From contig QBYC01000001.1 in NCBI GenBank assembly GCA_003283025.1, forward strand, positions 77,308 to 141,307: a DNA stretch of 64,000 bases. Reading direction: 5' to 3'. Positions 8,935 through 17,515 of this stretch are shown here, in pieces. Source of the stretch: Pelagibacteraceae bacterium AG-325-C03. GTDB taxonomy: Bacteria; Pseudomonadota; Alphaproteobacteria; Pelagibacterales; Pelagibacteraceae. The stretch's first letter is position 1. Each line of letters begins with the position of its first letter. Both the position numbers and the translations under genes were made by a program. The notes beneath the pieces are model-generated. The model was not told the DNA's origin, made no database searches, and was given only the letters and a program-made list of their open reading frames with translations.

Positions 8935-10011
8935 CTAGGTTTTTTTTGAAATTATTTTCAAAATTATAGGAACAATAAACAAAATCATTAGTAATCTAAT
9001 GATATGATGAAAAGAGACAAACTCTGGATCCAGATCAAAGAAAATTGCAATTACTGCCACTTCATAAATACCTCCGGGACAATATGAAAGAAGAAGTGTA
9101 AAAAAATTTTTATCAATTATTAGTCCAGCAATAAAAGCAGCAAAAATTCCTAAAATTACTAAAAGAAATGTTGCAACAAAACTATGAAGTGCATTTCTTC
9201 CAATTTCACCAAAAGTTTTTTCAGCAAACCTACAACCAACTGATGAACCTAAAATTAAAAGACAATAATCAATAATATTATGTGAGATTTGATAACTCGC
9301 AATATCTGTAATTTGTAAAAAACCGCTCGCTACCAAGGTCCCTGAAAGTAAAGCAGCTGGTATCTTGAACTTTTCAAATAACAAAATAAGGGTTATTGAG
9401 GATGCAATTAATATTAATAAATGTGCTAAATTTTGATTACTTAAAACTTCATCTACAACTTTTAGTTTCTCTACTTCATAAAAGCTATTAACAATAAATG
9501 GAAAAATAGTGATTATGATAATTAATCTAATAAGATGAGAAGTTGCGACCTGGCTTAAATCAGATTTTTCATCTTCAGCTAAAATCATCAAAGGACCAAG
9601 TGCACCAGGAGCAGCTGAAAATATTGAAGTTTTTCTCTCGTATTTAGAAAAAATTTGAAGATATTTTGAAACAATCAATACACTGAGAATAATATAAACT
9701 AGCATAATTATAGAGGTCCAAATCCATTGATGCATTTGAGCGAGTAAGCTCTTGTCGATATAATTCCCAATGTATAATCCCAAAACAATGAGCACCAAGG
9801 ACAAGACTAATCTTGGCATTTTGACTCTTAAACCCAATAATGCAGCTAGAGATGTAATAATCATTGGCCCTAAAAACCAAGCTAGAGGAATATTGAAATA
9901 ATCAGCTACAAGAGAACTTGGAATAGATATGATAATGACAGTTATAAATTGTAGGGAGAATATTTGTTTAAAATTTTCTTTATTAAAAGGAAGAGCTTGG
10001 TTATTCTGCAT
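8935..10011 (-). CDS. AbrB family (ammonia monooxygenase-like) membrane protein
   Basis: IPLAWFLGPMI...ILGSSVGCRF...YCPGGIYEVAVIA motifs of the AbrB duplication family. Confidence 0.8.
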   Translation of the reverse strand: MQNNQALPFNKENFKQIFSLQFITVIIISIPSSLVADYFNIPLAWFLGPMIITSLAALLGLRVKMPRLVLSLVLIVLGLYIGNYIDKSLLAQMHQWIWTSIIMLVYIILSVLIVSKYLQIFSKYERKTSIFSAAPGALGPLMILAEDEKSDLSQVATSHLIRLIIIITIFPFIVNSFYEVEKLKVVDEVLSNQNLAHLLILIASSITLILLFEKFKIPAALLSGTLVASGFLQITDIASYQISHNIIDYCLLILGSSVGCRFAEKTFGEIGRNALHSFVATFLLVILGIFAAFIAGLIIDKNFFTLLLSYCPGGIYEVAVIAIFFDLDPEFVSFHHIIRLLMILFIVPIILKIISKKT

Positions 10012-10016
10012 TATTC

Positions 10017-10781
10017 ATGATTTTAGGATTTATAGGAACAGGAAAAATTTCATCTTCAATTATTCTTGGTATTTTTAAGTCTAAATTAAAAGTTAGGAGA
10101 ATTTATATCTCTTCGAGGAATAGAAGCATAGCTAAAAAGCTAGATAAAAAATACGGTAAAATAAAAGTATTAAACAACAATCAAGACATTATTGATAAAT
10201 CTTCAGTGGTATTTTTAGGAGTTACACCAAATATAGGAAATCAAATATTACCTAAATTGACTTTTTCAAAAAATAAAAAAATCATAAGTTTAATTTCTAC
10301 AATTAAATTAGATAAATTAAAGAAAATTACTAAAAATATGAACGTGGTAAGAGCTACACCTCTCCCACCAATAGAGATTAAAAAGGGGCCTGTAATTATT
10401 TACCCACCTAAAAAGTTTGCTAAAAATATCTTTAAGCATATAGGAAAAGTGTTGGAGATAAGAAATGAAAAACTCAGTTATAAGTTTTGGTCTACAGCTT
10501 CTTTAATGGCAGCTTATTATGAAATACTTAATACAAGTTCTAATTGGCTTGCTAAAAAAGGTATTAATAAAAAACTGGCTGATACTTATGTTGCTGAATT
10601 ATTTTTAGCCCTAAGTCAGGATGCTTTAAATAAATCTTCTCAAGGTTATAAAAAACTTGTGGCAGACTCCCAGACACCAAACGGTTTAAATATGCAGGTT
10701 CTTAACGAATTGAAAAAAGGAAATTTTTTTTCAAAGTTTAGTAAAGCTCTTGAAAATGTAAACAAAAGAGTAAGTAACTAA
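10017..10781 (+). CDS. Pyrroline-5-carboxylate reductase family protein (ProC-like, divergent)
   Basis: N-terminal MILGFIGTGKISSSIILG Rossmann motif; VVRATPLPP. Confidence 0.7.
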   Translation: MILGFIGTGKISSSIILGIFKSKLKVRRIYISSRNRSIAKKLDKKYGKIKVLNNNQDIIDKSSVVFLGVTPNIGNQILPKLTFSKNKKIISLISTIKLDKLKKITKNMNVVRATPLPPIEIKKGPVIIYPPKKFAKNIFKHIGKVLEIRNEKLSYKFWSTASLMAAYYEILNTSSNWLAKKGINKKLADTYVAELFLALSQDALNKSSQGYKKLVADSQTPNGLNMQVLNELKKGNFFSKFSKALENVNKRVSN

Positions 10782-10861
10782 AATTAAGCGCTCAAAACAT
10801 TTTAAAAAATAGAAAAGTTGTCCTAGTGTATAGAATTTAGAAATCTGATAAATTAATTAAA

Positions 10862-11197
10862 ATGTTTATTATATTTAAAACTTTACTAGCGGGTTTAATC
10901 ATTGCTTTTTCTTCTTGGTTTGCAGGCCAGCATCCAAGAATAGCGGGCTTTATTATAGCTTTACCCATGACATCTTTAATAGCTATTGCATTTGTATATT
11001 TTGAACATAACAGTGTAGAAAAGACTATTTTGTTTGCAAAAAGCATTTTAATTGCTGTTCCTATAAGTTATTTATTTTTTCTTCCTTTCTTTTTTGCAAA
11101 ACAATTCAGTATGAATATTTGGATGATTTACGGCTCTGGAATTCTTTTACTTACTGTAGGCTATTTTATACATCGATATATTGTTAATTTTTTATAA
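10862..11197 (+). CDS. Small integral membrane protein (GlpM/DUF3147-like)
   Basis: LLAGLIIAFSSWFAGQHPRIAGFIIALPMTSLIAIAFVYFE, four TM-like segments. Confidence 0.55.
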   Translation: MFIIFKTLLAGLIIAFSSWFAGQHPRIAGFIIALPMTSLIAIAFVYFEHNSVEKTILFAKSILIAVPISYLFFLPFFFAKQFSMNIWMIYGSGILLLTVGYFIHRYIVNFL

Positions 11198-11634
11198 TGA
11201 GTTCAGAAACTTTTCATTGGAGCTGTAAGCATACTTGGTCAAGAAGTGCTAAAAATACTGCTTGGTGTTTATTAGGTTGTTCGATTGGAGATTTTGGAAC
11301 TATTTTATTTTTTCAATTAACTCGAATCCCTTTTCCTGTTTTAGCAATAATGACTTTAGCTATAATTAATGGAATTATAACAAGCATCATTTTAGAAACC
11401 ATCATATTGCTGAGACAAAAATTTACTTTTAAAGATGCATTTAAAACTGCCGTTGGCATGAGTTTAATTTCTATGATTAGCATGGAAGCTGCAATGAATT
11501 TAACAGACTATCTTTTAACTGGAGGAGCTATGTTAACGTGGTGGGTTGTGCCTATTATGCTAGTGGTAGGGTTTGTTACTCCATGGCCATATAATTACTG
11601 GAGACTAAAAAAGTTTAACGAGGCTTGTCACTAA
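11197..11634 (+). CDS. DUF4396-like membrane protein
   Basis: WSCKHTWSRSAKNTAWCLLGCSIGDFGTILFFQLT and AMNLTDYLLTGG; overlaps upstream ORF. Confidence 0.65.
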   Translation: MSSETFHWSCKHTWSRSAKNTAWCLLGCSIGDFGTILFFQLTRIPFPVLAIMTLAIINGIITSIILETIILLRQKFTFKDAFKTAVGMSLISMISMEAAMNLTDYLLTGGAMLTWWVVPIMLVVGFVTPWPYNYWRLKKFNEACH

Positions 11635-12243
11635 TTATTTTATTTTTAGTATAGTTTCTTTAATAGTTTTACTAACTACCAAAGTTCCTTCATAATTTGG
11701 ATGCATCCCATCATTTTGATTTAATTTAGGATTAAGAGCTACACCATCTAATAGAAAAGGAATTAAAGTTAGTTCATATTTTTTTGCAAGATTAATATAA
11801 ATCTTATCAAAATTTTTTTTAAAATTATTACCATGAGTGGTTGGTGCATACATTCCAGCTAAAACTACTTTTATATTTTTGGCTTTAGCAGCAAGAATTA
11901 TTTTTTCCAAATTTTTTTCAGTTTCACTAGGATTAATACCTCGTAACATATCATTAGCTCCAAGGCCTAAAATCATTAAATCAATGTTAGGCTCTGATAA
12001 GGTCCAGTCAACTCTATTAAGGCCGCCAGAAGAAGTACTTCCAGAAACACTTCCGCTAATAACTTTAATATTGTAACCAGATTTTTTTAAATCATTTTCT
12101 AAAACTACTGATAAGTGTTGATCATTTGGTAATCCGTATCCAGCCATCAAACTATCGCCGAATAAAAGAACTTTATCAATGGCGTAAGCCTTAATGCTTA
12201 CTAGACAGAGAACAATAATTTTAATAATAAAATATCTAATCAT
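11635..12243 (-). CDS. tesA: Arylesterase/TesA-like SGNH hydrolase
   Basis: LLFGDSLMAGYGLP, GANDMLRG, DGMHPN catalytic blocks; divergent from ybbA-like ABC gene. Confidence 0.88.
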   Translation of the reverse strand: MIRYFIIKIIVLCLVSIKAYAIDKVLLFGDSLMAGYGLPNDQHLSVVLENDLKKSGYNIKVISGSVSGSTSSGGLNRVDWTLSEPNIDLMILGLGANDMLRGINPSETEKNLEKIILAAKAKNIKVVLAGMYAPTTHGNNFKKNFDKIYINLAKKYELTLIPFLLDGVALNPKLNQNDGMHPNYEGTLVVSKTIKETILKIK

Positions 12244-12907
12244 GAGCGAACTTCTAAAGTTAAATCAAGTTAATCTTACATACCAAACTGGCATAGATAA
12301 TATCAAGGTTTTAAAAGATATTGATTTAAAAACAATGAAAAAAGAGACCATTTCTTTTGTAGGAGAAAGTGGGTCAGGAAAAACAAGTTTAATTATGCTC
12401 ATTGCAGGACTTGAGAAAGTAACATCGGGTCAAATTTTTTTTCGAAATCAAGACATTACAAGATTAAGTGAAGACGAAGTTTCAAAAATAAGAAGAAAAA
12501 ATATTGGAATTATTTTTCAATCCTTTTATTTAATTCCAAATTATACAGCAGTTGAAAACGTTGCTTTAACTCTTGAATTAAATAAGTTTAAAGATCCTCA
12601 AAATGAGGCCAAAGAATTATTAGAAAGATTTGGTTTAAAACATCGATTGAATAATTTACCTAGCCAGTTATCTGGCGGGGAACAACAACGTGTTGCTATT
12701 GCCAGAGCGATTGCTACGAAACCAGAATTAATTTTAGCAGATGAACCAACAGGTAATTTAGATAGTGAAAATTCTGCAATGATTTCAGAGATATTATTTA
12801 ATTATGTTAAAGAAGAAGGATCTTCACTTATCTTGGTAACGCACGATGAAAAATTAGCTGATAAAGCCCAGAGAAAAATAGAAATAAAAGATGGAAAAAT
12901 TGATTAA
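12242..12907 (+). CDS. ABC transporter ATP-binding protein (LolD/YbbA-like)
   Basis: [10 protein letters not shown] start; [25 protein letters not shown]. Confidence 0.88.
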   Translation: MSELLKLNQVNLTYQTGIDNIKVLKDIDLKTMKKETISFVGESGSGKTSLIMLIAGLEKVTSGQIFFRNQDITRLSEDEVSKIRRKNIGIIFQSFYLIPNYTAVENVALTLELNKFKDPQNEAKELLERFGLKHRLNNLPSQLSGGEQQRVAIARAIATKPELILADEPTGNLDSENSAMISEILFNYVKEEGSSLILVTHDEKLADKAQRKIEIKDGKID

Positions 12908-15425
12908 ATTAAACGTATTAGGTTTAGTCATTAAATATGCATTTAAAGATTTAAGTAGAAATTTTAAAAAAATTTTTAGCATCATAGTTACACTGTTTAT
13001 AAGTTTATTTATTTTAAGTTCAATTCTAACCCTTGAAGATAGTTTAAAAAAAGAACTTAATGATAATGCCAAAGCACTTTTGGGAGGTGACCTTGAAATT
13101 GATTATAACAGATCTCAAGGAAATTTAGATCTTGTTAATAGAGTAAAAGATATAGCTACTCTTTCTCAGATGGTTGAATTTAGTACAATGATTTCAACTC
13201 TAGACCGCCCAAATAATCAGTCTTTATTTACAAGAATTAAAACTATAGATGAACAATATCCACTATATGGTTCCGTTACTTATGAACCCGAAGATGCATT
13301 TAATCGTATTCATCAAGAAGATAATACTATTTTAGTTAATGAAAACATTTTTAAATCTTTAAAGCTTAGAGTAGATGAAAAAATCAAAGTCCAAGATCAG
13401 GTTTTTACTGTTGCGGGTATGGTTAAGACTGTTCCTGATGTAAGTGGATTTGTCGCCTTTGGAGAATTTGCTTTAACCGGAAAACAAACATTAGATTTAA
13501 TTAAATTAAATATTGGAAGTTTTTTAAATTATGAATACAAGGTTCGATTTAATGATGGTGATGATATAGAAACCCTAAGAAAAAAAATTCAAGATATTTT
13601 TAAAGATGACCAAAAAGTTATTTTGAGATATCCAGAAAACTCAGCAAGCGGAATTAAAAGAATAATCAATAATTTTTCTCAGTTTTTATCACTAGTCTCA
13701 ATTAGTGCTATGCTGATTGCAGGAATAGGAATAGCTAATACTCTGCTTTCATTTATTAATCAAAACAATATGTCCATTTCAGTCAGAAAAGCTGTGGGGT
13801 TTTTTTCAGGAGATATAAAAATCATTTATTATCTTCAACTTCTTATTCTTCTAACAACAATAACCATTGCATCATTTGCTTTAAGTTTTTTATTTGTACC
13901 TATTGCAAATATTTATATTTCAAAAGGTTTAGGTTTAAGTATTCAACCGTTATTTTCAGTCATTAATCTTTTCAAGGTTTTTACGGTTGGTTTATTGGTT
14001 TTAATCATTTTTTCTATACCGACTATTAATGCAATTGATCGAGTCAAGGCATCAAATTTGTTTAGGAATGTTTTTCAAAATTTACAATTTTACTATTCTA
14101 AGAAATCTATTCTATTCAGCATTATTTTATTGTGCTTATTAATAATTTTATTTACAATTAAATCAGCTAATCCAAGTTATAGCTTGATTTACTTTGGTAG
14201 CTTTTTTACTTGTCTATTAGTTTTTTTCTTACTTTCAAGAACAATAATTTTTTTACTCAAAAAACTAAAAGTTAATTCAAATATCCCGTTTAAAGTGTCT
14301 ATTAAAAATATCACCCAAACCAAAAGCATTACACCCATAACTATTATGTCTCTTGGGTTGGGAGTAACTTTATTGCTTACACTTGCCATGGTGGGTACTA
14401 ATTTTAAAAGAGAAATAGGTAAGTCTATTCCTGAAATTGCACCTGATTATTTTTTTGTTGGTATTCAACAAAATGAAAAAGAAGCTTTTGTTCAAAAAGT
14501 TTTGGGTATGGAAAAAGATATAAACTTAGAAGTGGTTCCTATAATTACATCTGGAGTTTCTAAAATAAATGGCAAAGATCCAAAAACTTTTATTAAACCA
14601 AGCAATGATAGCTATTGGGTAATAAGAAGTGAGAGAAGATCATCTTGGTCAGATATTGCACCTAAGGATAATCCTATTATCGAAGGAAACTGGTGGGATC
14701 TTATGAGACCCAACCAATTGCAAATTTCACTAGATGCAAAAGTTGCTAGAGATTTTGGAATTAAAATTGGAGATATTTTTACTTTAAATATCTATGGAAA
14801 AGAAATCGATGGAGAAGTAATTAATTTTAGAGATGTTGACTATAGAGATTTAAGTATCAATTTTGCCATGTTGTTTAATCCTCAATTTGCAAAAAATATT
14901 CCACATGAATATCTAGCAACTGCAAAGTTTAAAGATGTCAATCAATTTAATGAAATTAACATGATAGATAGTTTCCCAAGTATATCTATCATCAAAATTG
15001 CAGATTATTTAACAAAAGTAACCGCAATCCTTAATCAGGTCTTTGTAGCGGTAACATTAATTTCCGCAATTACGATCATTATTGGCTTAATTGTAATATC
15101 AAGCGCAATAATAGTTCAAGGTAAAATCAAAGAGTTTCAAAATTTAGTTTTTAAAATTTTAGGATTTTCTAAGAAAGAAATTATTTATTCATCCATAATA
15201 GAATTTTTAATTATGTTTATGTCAGTGATTTCAATTGCAATGTTATTTGCTGCTATAGGTTCTTATTTTATTATTGAAAATATATTTGAGCTGAATTGGC
15301 TTTTTGATTTTAAATCTTTAATTTTATTAGGGTTTATTATTGGTTTAATAACTTTATTTTTAATTATCACAACTAATCTTAAGTTTCTAAGTCCAAAAGT
15401 TTATCCTTTAATAAGAAACCAATAA
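12891..15425 (+). CDS. FtsX-like ABC transporter permease (YbbP-like)
   Basis: 844 aa, two FtsX-like TM blocks, overlaps ABC ATPase; tesA/ybbA/ybbP gene order. Confidence 0.85.
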   Translation: MEKLIKLNVLGLVIKYAFKDLSRNFKKIFSIIVTLFISLFILSSILTLEDSLKKELNDNAKALLGGDLEIDYNRSQGNLDLVNRVKDIATLSQMVEFSTMISTLDRPNNQSLFTRIKTIDEQYPLYGSVTYEPEDAFNRIHQEDNTILVNENIFKSLKLRVDEKIKVQDQVFTVAGMVKTVPDVSGFVAFGEFALTGKQTLDLIKLNIGSFLNYEYKVRFNDGDDIETLRKKIQDIFKDDQKVILRYPENSASGIKRIINNFSQFLSLVSISAMLIAGIGIANTLLSFINQNNMSISVRKAVGFFSGDIKIIYYLQLLILLTTITIASFALSFLFVPIANIYISKGLGLSIQPLFSVINLFKVFTVGLLVLIIFSIPTINAIDRVKASNLFRNVFQNLQFYYSKKSILFSIILLCLLIILFTIKSANPSYSLIYFGSFFTCLLVFFLLSRTIIFLLKKLKVNSNIPFKVSIKNITQTKSITPITIMSLGLGVTLLLTLAMVGTNFKREIGKSIPEIAPDYFFVGIQQNEKEAFVQKVLGMEKDINLEVVPIITSGVSKINGKDPKTFIKPSNDSYWVIRSERRSSWSDIAPKDNPIIEGNWWDLMRPNQLQISLDAKVARDFGIKIGDIFTLNIYGKEIDGEVINFRDVDYRDLSINFAMLFNPQFAKNIPHEYLATAKFKDVNQFNEINMIDSFPSISIIKIADYLTKVTAILNQVFVAVTLISAITIIIGLIVISSAIIVQGKIKEFQNLVFKILGFSKKEIIYSSIIEFLIMFMSVISIAMLFAAIGSYFIIENIFELNWLFDFKSLILLGFIIGLITLFLIITTNLKFLSPKVYPLIRNQ

Positions 15426-15434
15426 TCAATATTA

Positions 15435-15965
15435 TTAAAAAATTTTCTTTAAAATTCTATCTTTAAAAATAAGATGATGAACAATAACAGCTAAGATGTG
15501 TAAGGTTACTAGTGTGATAAGAAGGTAATTGGCGTAAATATGAACTTCATAATAAGCTTCCGCTAAAACAAAGTTATCTTTTTCAAAACCATATTTAAAA
15601 AATATAAAATTAAGTATTTCTCCCATGTAAAGTTTTTTAAGAATTCCAGAAATGGTGATAATAAAAATACTAAGATAGAGTAAAAAATGGTTTGCTTTTC
15701 CAATAAAAACTTGTCCTTTAAAATAATTTTTTGTACCAGATGGACTCGGGTTAAAAAATTTCCAGATTAGTCTAAATAAAGTTATATAGAATATAGTAAT
15801 ACCTACAAGGATATGGATGTTTTCAAGATCAATTCTTTTATCAGAGAATTCAAGGCCTACTAAATAAAATCCAAAAGGAACCTGTGCTATTAAAACAATA
15901 AATGTTACCCAGTGGAACAATTTGGCTAATAGACCGTACTCACTTTGACTGTTAATTATTTTCAT
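15435..15965 (-). CDS. Cytochrome b561 family protein
   Basis: LAKLFHWVTFIVLIAQVPFGFYL, four-TM b561 architecture with paired His. Confidence 0.85.
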   Translation of the reverse strand: MKIINSQSEYGLLAKLFHWVTFIVLIAQVPFGFYLVGLEFSDKRIDLENIHILVGITIFYITLFRLIWKFFNPSPSGTKNYFKGQVFIGKANHFLLYLSIFIITISGILKKLYMGEILNFIFFKYGFEKDNFVLAEAYYEVHIYANYLLITLVTLHILAVIVHHLIFKDRILKKIF

Positions 15966-15983
15966 AATTAATTATATTAGTAT

Positions 15984-16466
15984 ATGAAACTCAAAAAAAA
16001 TTTATTAAAACTAACAGTTCCAATAGTATTAATACTCACTTTTTTTTACATTTTAAATTTTGTCACAGATAAAAAAAATGCTTTGGCAAATATTAACAAC
16101 AAACAAATTGTCGAAGTTTTTAAAACTCCTTCGTGTGGATGTTGTTATGGTTATGTTTTATTTTTAGAAGAAGAAAAATTCGAGGTAAAACAAACAGATA
16201 TGAGAAGCCTTCATACAATAAAACAAAAATATAATATACCGGTAGAAATGCAGTCTTGTCATACTACAATTATGGGTAAGTACTTTATAGAAGGTCACGT
16301 ACCCTTTGAAGCGGTAAATAAATTACTAAAAGAGCAACCCGATATTGACGGTATAGCTTTGCCTGGAATGCCGATCGGTACACCGGGCATGCCAGGTGAT
16401 AAAGATGAACCCTATGTTATTTATCAACTTAAAGATGGGAAATCCTCAGTATTCATGACAATATAA
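15984..16466 (+). CDS. DUF411 domain metal-binding protein
   Basis: VFKTPSCGCCYGYVLFLE, MQSCHTTIMGKYFIEGHVPFEAVNKLL, GMPIGTPGMPG. Confidence 0.85.
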   Translation: MKLKKNLLKLTVPIVLILTFFYILNFVTDKKNALANINNKQIVEVFKTPSCGCCYGYVLFLEEEKFEVKQTDMRSLHTIKQKYNIPVEMQSCHTTIMGKYFIEGHVPFEAVNKLLKEQPDIDGIALPGMPIGTPGMPGDKDEPYVIYQLKDGKSSVFMTI

Positions 16467-16471
16467 ATTTA

Positions 16472-16921
16472 ATGATACAAAAGATAAAAATAATTAAAAC
16501 TTTTATTATTATCTTATCCTTAACCTTTTCTTTTTCTGCTAGTGCACAAACTGTAGAAGAAATTATTAAAGGTAGAAAAGCGATGTTTAGTGAAAATTAT
16601 CAAAATGGTAAAAAAATATCCATTTTGCTTAAATCAAATAAGATAGAAGAGGCTAAACCTTTAATGAAAAAAATTTCAGATAACTATATAAAATTATTAG
16701 ATTATTTTCCTGAAAATACAAAAGAGGGTTTTAAAACAGAAGCTCTTCCAAGTATTTGGGAAAATAAAGACGAGTTTAATGCCTTAATGCAAAAAGCTTC
16801 AGATGATATGATTAAATTAGCTAAGGCTATTGATACCGCAGACGATCTAAGAGCATTACAGAAAGAATTAATGTGGGGTAACTGCTCTTCTTGCCATAAT
16901 AGGTTTAGAGCCCCTCACTAA
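16472..16921 (+). CDS. Cytochrome c (c'-type)
   Basis: Signal peptide, C-terminal heme motif CSSCH in LMWGNCSSCHNRFR. Confidence 0.82.
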   Translation: MIQKIKIIKTFIIILSLTFSFSASAQTVEEIIKGRKAMFSENYQNGKKISILLKSNKIEEAKPLMKKISDNYIKLLDYFPENTKEGFKTEALPSIWENKDEFNALMQKASDDMIKLAKAIDTADDLRALQKELMWGNCSSCHNRFRAPH

Positions 16922-17512
16922 ATGCTTTCTCATATAATTTCTTTGCTACTTTTTGGAGTAGCAACTTCTTTTTCACCTGGTCCAAACAATATTATGACTG
17001 CTTACACAATGTTTAATTTTGGCTTTAAAAAAACTATACCCACCATATTAGGGGTTATTACGGGTTGGACTGTTTTAATTATTGTATTGCAGTTAGGTTC
17101 TTCAGCAGTTTTTCAAAAAATTGATAATTTGCAAAATATTATAAAAATATTTGGATCTTTTTTTTTAATTTATATGGCGTATAAAATTTCATTTGTAAAA
17201 GACAAGTCAGAAAAAACTAGCCCAAAACCAATAACTTTTATTAATACATTCTTTTTCCAATTTATTAATCCAAAAGGAATAATCATCGCATTAGTTGGAA
17301 TTTCTACATTTATAGATGTTCAAAATAACTTTTTTAGAGACACAATTATTTTCACAATCGTTTTTTTCTTAATGGCAGCAAGCAGTCAAGCTGCATGGTG
17401 TTTAACAGGAAAATACATGAGAAAATTCGCCACAACCGATCGTTTTATCCAAAATTTTAATTACTCTATGTCTTTTTTACTTATCGTTTGTGTTATTTTG
17501 TTCTATGTATAG
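16922..17512 (+). CDS. LysE family translocator
   Basis: FGVATSFSPGPNNIMTAYTMFNFG...FQFINPKG motifs. Confidence 0.88.
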   Translation: MLSHIISLLLFGVATSFSPGPNNIMTAYTMFNFGFKKTIPTILGVITGWTVLIIVLQLGSSAVFQKIDNLQNIIKIFGSFFLIYMAYKISFVKDKSEKTSPKPITFINTFFFQFINPKGIIIALVGISTFIDVQNNFFRDTIIFTIVFFLMAASSQAAWCLTGKYMRKFATTDRFIQNFNYSMSFLLIVCVILFYV

Positions 17513-17515
17513 CCC

